In this document: positions 12,902 to 18,360 of the stretch, piece by piece
Position numbering within the stretch: position 1 is the stretch's first letter
Layout of the letters: each line of letters opens with the position of its first letter
DNA from: Lachnospiraceae bacterium
GTDB taxonomy: Bacteria; Bacillota; Clostridia; Lachnospirales; Lachnospiraceae
Assembly (NCBI GenBank): GCA_017475845.1
Contig: JAFVEU010000076.1
Coordinates: 1 to 18,360, forward strand
Direction of reading: 5' to 3'
DNA length: 18,360 nucleotides
Notes under the pieces: generated by a model
Databases searched by the model: none
Told to the model about the DNA's origin: nothing
What the model saw: only the letters and a program-made list of their open reading frames with translations
Translations under genes and position numbers: made by a program

Positions 12902-13696
12902 TTGAGCGAATTACTGGAAAAGATCTGTATAACCGCAAAAAACGCCGGAAATATGATCCTTGAGGGAGCAGAAAAGATCCGGGCTCTGAAAATAGACAAT
13001 AAATCCGGACACGGCAACTATGTGACGGAATATGACAAAAAGGTTCAGGAGCTTCTGTACCGGGAGCTCTCCGCCATCCTGCCGGAAGCCAATTTCGTGG
13101 GAGAGGAAAACGGACAGGAGGTCTTTAAGGAGGAATACCACAAGGGATATACCTTTGTGATAGACCCCATAGACGGGACAACTAATTTCATCAAGGGCTG
13201 GAACGAGAGCGTGACCAGCATCGGACTCTTAAAGGACAGTGAGCCTTATATCGGGGTGATATACAACCCCTTCAGTGACTGGCTTTACTACGCGGAAAAG
13301 GGACAAGGGGCCTTTCTGAACGGCAGGCCCATACATACCTCCGAGGATCCCCTTATCGATACCCTTATCATAATGGGAACCGCTCCCTACTATGAGGAGC
13401 TTACCGACAGGGCCTTTATCCTTGGCCGCGAAGCAGTTCGCCACTCCGTGGATATCAGGCGGGGAGGCAGTGCGGCAACGGATATCTGCAGACTCTCCTC
13501 AGGCCAGGCCGGCATGTTCTTTGAGCTGAGACTGGGATTATGGGATTATACGGCAGCCGCCGCCATACTCCTTGAAGCCGGGGGCGAGATAATGGATATA
13601 AAGGGAAATCCCCTGACCTATGACAGACCCTCTTCCGTGGTGGCTCTTTCCAAAGGGGTCAGTAAAGAAGATGCTGCGTGGGTGTTCGATGATTAA
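12902..13696 (+). CDS. Inositol monophosphatase family protein
   Basis: This is a Mg2+-dependent sugar-phosphatase fold enzyme. The family includes inositol-1-phosphatase, fructose-1,6-bisphosphatase and 3'(2'),5'-bisphosphate nucleotidase activities, and the substrate cannot be settled here. The 264-aa product has the metal-binding GEEN at 67-70, DPIDGTTNF at 88-96 (the DPxDGT motif), RRGGSAATDICR at 186-197, and WDYTAAAAILLEAGG at 214-228, matching the WDxxAG motif but with threonine in place of the usual alanine/valine. The start is TTG at 12902, supported by AGAGGT about 7 nt upstream; no ATG fits the N-terminus. The last 38 bp overlap the 3' end of the convergent amylase gene. Confidence 0.92.
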   Translation: MSELLEKICITAKNAGNMILEGAEKIRALKIDNKSGHGNYVTEYDKKVQELLYRELSAILPEANFVGEENGQEVFKEEYHKGYTFVIDPIDGTTNFIKGWNESVTSIGLLKDSEPYIGVIYNPFSDWLYYAEKGQGAFLNGRPIHTSEDPLIDTLIIMGTAPYYEELTDRAFILGREAVRHSVDIRRGGSAATDICRLSSGQAGMFFELRLGLWDYTAAAAILLEAGGEIMDIKGNPLTYDRPSSVVALSKGVSKEDAAWVFDD

Positions 13697-15779
13697 GGAT
13701 CATTCCGCCTGTGGCAGGCACGGTTATCTTAAGCTTTCCCCGGGACACGGTGCATTCCGTGGTCTCGGTGGAGAATCCGTCGGCGTAGGTTATGAGAAGC
13801 CTCTTTAAGCGGCACTCCGAAGGGATGCCGGCGATCCACACATCCCCGCACCATTCCACATCATAGGTATTATTATTTAAGATGATAATCGAAGCCCCAT
13901 CCCTGTTAAATCTGGCGAAGGACAGGATCCCCTCGTCATCTCCCTCGATGGGAACAGGGATCATGCTGCCCGTCAGGAGCTCACGGTTTTCCTTGTGGAT
14001 CCTGATACAGGCCCTGTGATAATCAATAAGCTCAAAGTCCTCATTTCCCCAGGGGTAGGTCCTTCTGTTGTCGGGATCCGTAAAGCCGCAGAGTCCCGCT
14101 TCGTCCCCGTAATATATGGTAGGCGCTCCGGGCCAGGTCATCTGGAACAGCACCGCTTCCCTCATTACAGCTTTATTTACGCCCTTTTCGGCCGCTTCGG
14201 GCCCAAGTTTGTCAACCCTTCCCACCATTCTGTTGGTTCTGGTAAGAAATCTTGAATGATCGTGGTTTGAGAGCTCGTTCATGGCACAGAGTCCCGATCC
14301 GCCGCTGAACTGCCTTCTGTGGACTCTCATTGCTCCCCAGAATGCCATGGGGTTATTGATAAGATCCGGTCTGTATTCGTCCGAATGCTTCTGCATTCCC
14401 GTTAAAAAGAAGCTTATGGGCTCCATAAAAGCATCATAATTCATTACGGTGTCCCATTCGCCGTTTGAGATCCAGCTCTCGGCATCGCCGTAGTGCTCCG
14501 CCAGAACAATGGCCTCCGGATTTGCTTCCCTTACAGCCTGTCTGAAATCATGCCAGAATCTGTGGTTGAATTCCGGGGTATGGCCCAGATCCGCAGCCAC
14601 ATCAAGTCTCCAGCCGTCGGCGTTGTAGGGGGGTGACACCCATTTTCTGGCCACATTCAGGATATACTCGCAGAGGGCGGGAGAATCCTCATAATTAAGC
14701 TTCGGCAGAGTGGCATGCCCCCACCAGCCGTCATAGCTTCCGTTATCCGGCCACTGCTTCTCATCGTAAAAGTGGAAGAAGGACCTGTAAGGGCTGTCGG
14801 CACTTACATAGGCTCCGCTTTCATAGCCTTCCTCGTGTTCGTAGATCTTTTCCCTGTCCAGCCACTTATTAAAGGAACCGCAGTGGTTGAACACCCCGTC
14901 AATTATGACCTTTATGCCCATGGAATGGGCGATCCTCACAAGCTCGGCAAAGAGCTCGTTTCCCGCTTCCAGATTCCTTTTATTCGTTACCCTCTTTATA
15001 TATTTGCTGGCATACCTGTTCTCTACGGAGTCCACCAGGCATTCTCCCCCGTCCTCAACGATGACGCCGTAGTGAGGATCTATATGATCGTAATCCTGTA
15101 TGTCATATTTATGGTTTGAGGGCGACACAAAGAGAGGGTTGAAATAGATGGCATCTATCCCGATCTCCTTAAGGTAGGGAAGCTTGTCTATGACCCCTTT
15201 AAGGTCTCCGCCGTAGAAGCGTCTCACATCCATTGAATTGGGAGGAGCATTCCAGTCAGATACCCTCTCGGAGTAAGCGTCAAGATAATAGTATTCGTGA
15301 TCCAGCACGTCATTATCCGGATCTCCGTTATAGAACCTGTCCGTAAAGATCTGGTACATTACGGCTCCCCGGCTCCACTCGGGAGTCTTGAGCCCCGGTA
15401 TCAGCCGGAATTCGTCCCTGCAGGAAGCAGAGTCCTCGAGACCGCTCCTGCCGTAGGAAACCCTTATGTTGCCGAGAACCATCTCAAAATGGTAGAAGAA
15501 GGGTTTATCTTCCAGACTTATCTGCCCCTCATAATAGTCAAACTGTCCCTCCGAGGAAGCCTTTACCATTTTTATCATGCCTCCCCTTACGGAAATATAA
15601 ACATCATCCACGTTACTGCGGCCAGTTCTGAAGCGCAGTGTGACCTGGCTGAACTTCTCCGGTTCCATGGGAGACACATAGTCCTCCGTCATGTCCGCAT
15701 AGACTGCCTTGTAATTAAATACCGGCTGCATCCCAAGGATATATATGATATTTTTCCTGTTTCTCTCACTGTTTGTCAT
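13659..15779 (-). CDS. Intracellular alpha-amylase family glycoside hydrolase (GH13, neopullulanase/cyclomaltodextrinase-like)
   Basis: The 706-aa enzyme has an N-terminal CBM34-like beta domain (about 20-130) and then a GH13 barrel with all four conserved regions: DGVFNH at 294-299, GWRLDVA at 389-395 with nucleophile Asp393, LAEHYG with acid Glu428, and ELSNHDHSR with Asp507. A C-terminal beta domain completes it. This layout fits the GH13_20-type maltogenic amylase, neopullulanase and cyclomaltodextrinase group, which cleave short alpha-glucans inside the cell. No signal peptide is present. The start is weakly marked (AAGAAAACATG). The Met at residue 17 would align better with relatives but has no ribosome binding site. 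The gene lies 6 nt after azlD and is the last of the greA-azlC-azlD operon. It runs 38 bp into the convergent phosphatase gene. Confidence 0.93.
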   Translation of the reverse strand: MTNSERNRKNIIYILGMQPVFNYKAVYADMTEDYVSPMEPEKFSQVTLRFRTGRSNVDDVYISVRGGMIKMVKASSEGQFDYYEGQISLEDKPFFYHFEMVLGNIRVSYGRSGLEDSASCRDEFRLIPGLKTPEWSRGAVMYQIFTDRFYNGDPDNDVLDHEYYYLDAYSERVSDWNAPPNSMDVRRFYGGDLKGVIDKLPYLKEIGIDAIYFNPLFVSPSNHKYDIQDYDHIDPHYGVIVEDGGECLVDSVENRYASKYIKRVTNKRNLEAGNELFAELVRIAHSMGIKVIIDGVFNHCGSFNKWLDREKIYEHEEGYESGAYVSADSPYRSFFHFYDEKQWPDNGSYDGWWGHATLPKLNYEDSPALCEYILNVARKWVSPPYNADGWRLDVAADLGHTPEFNHRFWHDFRQAVREANPEAIVLAEHYGDAESWISNGEWDTVMNYDAFMEPISFFLTGMQKHSDEYRPDLINNPMAFWGAMRVHRRQFSGGSGLCAMNELSNHDHSRFLTRTNRMVGRVDKLGPEAAEKGVNKAVMREAVLFQMTWPGAPTIYYGDEAGLCGFTDPDNRRTYPWGNEDFELIDYHRACIRIHKENRELLTGSMIPVPIEGDDEGILSFARFNRDGASIIILNNNTYDVEWCGDVWIAGIPSECRLKRLLITYADGFSTETTECTVSRGKLKITVPATGGMILNHRTPTQHLLY

Positions 15780-15785
15780 GTTTTC

Positions 15786-16094
15786 TTAAACCAGGAAGCT
15801 CTCCGCTATGAAAACGGCTATGCAGGCTCCCGCTGCAACCGTCAGGAGTCCCCTTCTCATAAAAGCAAGGATCAGCGCCACTATAAAACCCGCTGCGGCG
15901 GAGTATATGCTCCTTGTGGCATAAAATATGGCAGGCACCGTCATTGCCGACAGGGTAACGTAGGGTACATAGTATAAAAATGACCTTACGAAGGGACTTT
16001 TTATCTCTTTTCTGATGAGGGTCAGAGGAAGGGCCCTTATGAGGAAAGTGACAAGCGCCATGATGAGGATGTAGATGTAGACATTATTCCCCAT
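15786..16094 (-). CDS. azlD: Branched-chain amino acid exporter small subunit AzlD
   Basis: The 102-aa membrane protein has about four hydrophobic helices and the family's opening pattern YILIMALVTFLIRALPL, followed by a PFVRSFLYYVPYVTLSAM segment. With AzlC it forms a transporter that exports branched-chain amino acids or their analogues. It overlaps azlC by 11 bp and has a clear GGAGG ribosome binding site inside azlC, consistent with coupled expression. Confidence 0.93.
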   Translation of the reverse strand: MGNNVYIYILIMALVTFLIRALPLTLIRKEIKSPFVRSFLYYVPYVTLSAMTVPAIFYATRSIYSAAAGFIVALILAFMRRGLLTVAAGACIAVFIAESFLV

Positions 16095-16830
16095 TTTCCG
16101 CCTCCTCTCCCTTTACCGGAAACAGCAGTGCCGCAAAAACCGAAACCACCACGGTTATGATGATTATCCTGGTTCCGGAGGAAATATCCTTAACGACGGG
16201 AGCATAGGTAAAAAGTGCGGACATGAGCACCGCCATAAGGGCTGCGGCAGCTATGTTCCTGTCATTTCTGGCGGGAGGTACGACTATGGCAATGAACATG
16301 CCGTATAATGCCACTCCCAGAGCGCTTATCAGGGCCGCAGACAGTATCTCTCCGGAAAAAGCTCCGAGAAAGGTGCCCAGAACCCAGCCTGCAACCGCTA
16401 TTAAAATAGCCCCGGCGGAAAAAGCGGGAGAGAGGATCCCGGGTCTCACTATGCTCACCCCGAAGATCTCATCCGTTACGCCGAAGGCAATACCCAGTCT
16501 CTTATATGTGGGAAGATCAGGTGCCACCTTCTGGGAAAGAGCGGCGCTCATCAGCATGTATCTTAAGTTTATGACCATCTGTACTCCTGCCATTTCCAGA
16601 TAGGAGCCGGCAGCGGCAATGACGGAGATCCCCGCAAACTGTCCCGCACTGGTGACATTCGTAAGGGAGATCAGGGTAGCCTGAAACACGGAAAGCCCGG
16701 AGGAGGCAGCCTGGATCCCGAAGGCAAAGGAGACCGCCAGATACCCTAAAGCAATGGGGATCCCGTCCCTTATTCCATCCTTAAAATTTACAAGCGGGTC
16801 AGAAGGACTTGATGGCATCTTCCGAATCAT
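16084..16830 (-). CDS. azlC: Branched-chain amino acid exporter large subunit AzlC
   Basis: The 248-aa integral membrane protein matches AzlC/YgaZ: an N-terminal FKDGIRDGIPIALGYLAVSF is followed by SLTNVTSAGQFAG, then NLRYMLMSAALSQ and FGVTDEIFGVS, which are family hallmarks. About six to eight helices are predicted by eye. The start is uncertain: ATG 16830 overlaps greA by 32 bp but has GAGG touching the start, whereas ATG 16818 has GAGGA 11 nt upstream. It lies between greA and azlD in a tightly packed operon. Confidence 0.93.
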   Translation of the reverse strand: MIRKMPSSPSDPLVNFKDGIRDGIPIALGYLAVSFAFGIQAASSGLSVFQATLISLTNVTSAGQFAGISVIAAAGSYLEMAGVQMVINLRYMLMSAALSQKVAPDLPTYKRLGIAFGVTDEIFGVSIVRPGILSPAFSAGAILIAVAGWVLGTFLGAFSGEILSAALISALGVALYGMFIAIVVPPARNDRNIAAAALMAVLMSALFTYAPVVKDISSGTRIIIITVVVSVFAALLFPVKGEEAENGE

Positions 16831-17311
16831 CCTCGTTTTCTTCTATCTCAATGATCTTAATGTCATAGCTGACATCAGAGTTTACAACAACCTTACAGAC
16901 ATCTCCCGCCTTATGCCCGAGAAGCGCCTTACCTATGGGAGACTCTATGCTTATATAGTTCTTGAGGGAATTTCCCCGGATGCTGGTAACGATCTTAAAC
17001 CTCTCCCGGCTTTTGTCATCCATAAACTCCACCAGCACAAAGTTATTGAGACCCACCTCGCCCTTCTTTGAGCTGTCATCGATTATGATGGCGGTCTTCA
17101 GCATGTTGTCCAGATACCTTATCCGGCTTTCATTCTCGTTTTTAGCCTTTTTTGCGGCATAATACTCAAAGTTTTCGCTCAGATCCCCCTGGGCTCTGGC
17201 TTCCTTCACCGCTTCGATAAGCTTCGGCCTCTCAACGAGCTTCCTCTCTTCTATTTCCTTTTCTATCTTTTCAACGTCGCTCTTCGTGAGCTCCGCCCTT
17301 CCTTTTATCAT
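16799..17311 (-). CDS. greA: Transcription elongation factor GreA
   Basis: GreA enters the RNA polymerase secondary channel and stimulates cleavage of backtracked transcripts. The N-terminal coiled coil (residues 1-80) ends its hairpin with the functional tip ARAQGDLSENFEYYAAK, where the acidic residues Asp43 and Glu46 act at the polymerase active site. The C-terminal FKBP-like domain has SIESPIGKALLGHKAGD. At 170 aa it is about 12 residues longer than usual because of a very acidic tail (EIEENEDDSEDAIKSF). GGGGATGGAG lies before the ATG. It heads the operon with azlC, azlD and the GH13 enzyme and has its own promoter. Confidence 0.96.
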   Translation of the reverse strand: MIKGRAELTKSDVEKIEKEIEERKLVERPKLIEAVKEARAQGDLSENFEYYAAKKAKNENESRIRYLDNMLKTAIIIDDSSKKGEVGLNNFVLVEFMDDKSRERFKIVTSIRGNSLKNYISIESPIGKALLGHKAGDVCKVVVNSDVSYDIKIIEIEENEDDSEDAIKSF

Positions 17312-17355
17312 GCTCCATCCCCTGTAAACACAACATCTTGTTGCAAACCCTTTGT

Positions 17356-17384
17356 ATTATACTTCATTGATGTACCCTCGTCCA
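17356..17384 (-). promoter_or_regulatory. Promoter of the greA-azlC-azlD-GH13 operon
   Basis: On the minus strand, TGGACG (17384-17379), a 17-nt spacer and a perfect TATAAT (17361-17356) precede greA by about 45 nt. The short leader also holds a small CAACA-TCT-TGTTG stem at 17331-17343. Confidence 0.65.
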
Positions 17385-17395
17385 CTTCATTAATG

Positions 17396-17426
17396 TGAAA
17401 AACAGCCAACCGGGGTAGGCTGGCTG
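17396..17426 (-). terminator. Intrinsic terminator downstream of ftsH
   Basis: On the minus strand CAGCCA pairs with TGGCTG (17426-17421 with 17408-17403), with an inner CC/GG pair beyond one mismatch, and TTTTTCAC follows. It is 150 nt past the ftsH stop and just before the greA promoter. Confidence 0.75.
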
Positions 17427-17457
17427 CTTTCGGAGAAGGTATTTCTTATCTTTGGGG

Positions 17458-17478
17458 TATAGTTTGTAAAAAACTATA
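17458..17478. repeat. Hairpin in the ftsH 3' region
   Basis: TATAGTTT (17458-17465) pairs perfectly with AAACTATA (17471-17478) around GTAAA. It has no U tail on either strand, so it may be an mRNA 3' stem or a protein-binding dyad. Nothing else is seen between 17427 and 17580. Confidence 0.4.
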
Positions 17479-17580
17479 TCATGTATTGGGGGGGTACGCT
17501 GATAATATATCATCCAGAAAGTAAGTAAACAAGATGCATGCTCAACAAATTTTACAAAAACACCCCCGCTTTTTTGTGAA

Positions 17581-18360
17581 TTATTGCCAAAGAGCCTCGA
17601 ATTCCTCTCTGGTGAGCCTTTCTTTCTTTATCAGCTCCTCTGCGCATTTAATAAGCACTGCCCTGTTATCGTGGATCAGCTCCTCTGCTCTCTGATAGCA
17701 GGAATCGATAATGGCCTTGACCTCCAGATCGATCTCTCCGGCGGTCTCCTCCGAGTGACTTCTGGGATGGGCCATATCCCGGCCGATGAACACTTCCTCA
17801 TCTCCCGAGTCGTAGCTCACCACCCCAAGCTTATCGCTCATTCCGTACTTGGTGACCATTGCTCTGGCTTCCTTGGTGGCCTGCTTTAAGTCCTGGCTGG
17901 CGCCGGTGGTGATATCCCCGCAGAACATGGCTTCCGCCACCCTGCCGCCCATCTTGGCGATTATCTCATTAATCATGCGGGTCTTTGTCATGAATTCCTC
18001 ATCATGCTCCGGAAGGGGCATGGTATAGCCCGCTGCGCCTATACCCGTAGGGATTATGGATATGGTATAGACAGGCCCTACCTCCGGGAGAACATGGAAG
18101 AGCACCGCATGTCCCGCTTCGTGGTAGGCTGTGATCTTCTTGTCCCTGTCACTGACTATCCTGCTCTTCTTCTCTTTTCCTATGCCCACCTTGATGAAGG
18201 ACTGCTTGATATCATCCTGCCGGATAAATTTGCGGTTTTCCTTAGCGGCAAGAATGGCCGCCTCATTTAGGAGGTTCTCCAGGTCCGCCCCCGTAAATCC
18301 TGTTGTGGACTGGGCTGTAACATGGAGATACACGTCATCTCCCAGGGGCTTCTTTTCCGC
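17581..18360 (-). CDS. ftsH: ATP-dependent zinc metalloprotease FtsH, C-terminal part
   Basis: FtsH is a membrane-anchored AAA+ protease that degrades membrane and regulatory proteins. The frame is open to the window edge (259 codons plus stop), so the transmembrane part and most of the AAA domain lie outside; a GTG at 18333 is internal and not the start. Visible are the AAA lid (TTGFTGADLENLLNEAAILA), the zinc-binding catalytic HEAGHA, and the downstream GDITTGASQDLKQAT region, whose Asp is the third zinc ligand. The C-terminal helices end at LTREEFEALWQ, a short tail compared with many FtsH proteins. Its transcript probably ends at 17396-17426. Confidence 0.97.
   Translation of the reverse strand, partial: AEKKPLGDDVYLHVTAQSTTGFTGADLENLLNEAAILAAKENRKFIRQDDIKQSFIKVGIGKEKKSRIVSDRDKKITAYHEAGHAVLFHVLPEVGPVYTISIIPTGIGAAGYTMPLPEHDEEFMTKTRMINEIIAKMGGRVAEAMFCGDITTGASQDLKQATKEARAMVTKYGMSDKLGVVSYDSGDEEVFIGRDMAHPRSHSEETAGEIDLEVKAIIDSCYQRAEELIHDNRAVLIKCAEELIKKERLTREEFEALWQ

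Noticed and set aside
15297..15977. 226-codon rightward open frame
   Set aside because: It is antisense to the GH13 and azlD genes and has no family features.
18331..18333. GTG as a start for ftsH
   Set aside because: The frame stays open to the window edge with FtsH-like sequence, so this codon is an internal valine.

Overview
The window reads as chromosome of a Gram-positive anaerobe of the Clostridia, most likely a gut or rumen member of the Lachnospiraceae. This is inferred from the gene set (ATP-type PEP carboxykinase, an AlaX-type editing protein, an AGCS sodium/amino-acid symporter, AzlCD, GreA, FtsH), strong AGGAGG-like ribosome binding sites, TTGNNN/TATAAT-type promoters, and intrinsic terminators with U tails. 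The species cannot be named from the sequence. The left 3.6 kb is visibly AT-richer than the rest.

Layout. 1-171 is the N-terminus of a leftward membrane protein, with an AT-rich upstream region holding two dyads and three direct repeats. 502-1743 (minus) is a secreted PPC/Big2/FN3 protein. 1903-3513 (minus) is pckA. Both leftward genes have their own promoter and terminator. 3514-3851 holds the pckA promoter, two palindromes and a coding-like gene remnant. alaX (plus, 3852-5048) meets a leftward FAD-dependent oxidoreductase (5049-6446) tail to tail with no spacer. The oxidoreductase lies behind an unrecognised 463-aa gene (6502-7893), which lies behind a tRNA-Leu(UAA) that has its own promoter and terminator.

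8160-8320 is a non-coding block of strong hairpins that looks like the right end or guide-RNA scaffold of an IS200/IS605-type element, with no transposase or TnpB in the window. A solitary beta-class adenine DNA methyltransferase (8344-9264, plus) follows it. Then comes a leftward operon read agcS, truA, DUF1624 acyltransferase-like membrane protein (12241 to 9286); its short leader carries a terminator-like hairpin and a possible competing fold.

Two rightward single genes follow: an 86-aa lysine-rich protein with its own dyad and terminator, and an inositol-monophosphatase family protein. The latter overlaps by 38 bp the end of a leftward operon read greA, azlC, azlD, GH13 amylase (17311 to 13659). 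The window closes inside a leftward ftsH (17581-18360), of which only the C-terminal part is present.

Most genes are housekeeping or metabolic: PEP/oxaloacetate exchange, tRNA maturation and mischarging repair, amino-acid transport, intracellular glucan breakdown, transcription elongation, and membrane proteolysis. The stretches that deserve a second look are mainly non-coding: the hairpin block at 8160-8320, the remnant and palindromes at 3547-3802, the agcS leader, and the repeat cluster at 184-290. No CRISPR array, prophage or complete mobile element is visible.
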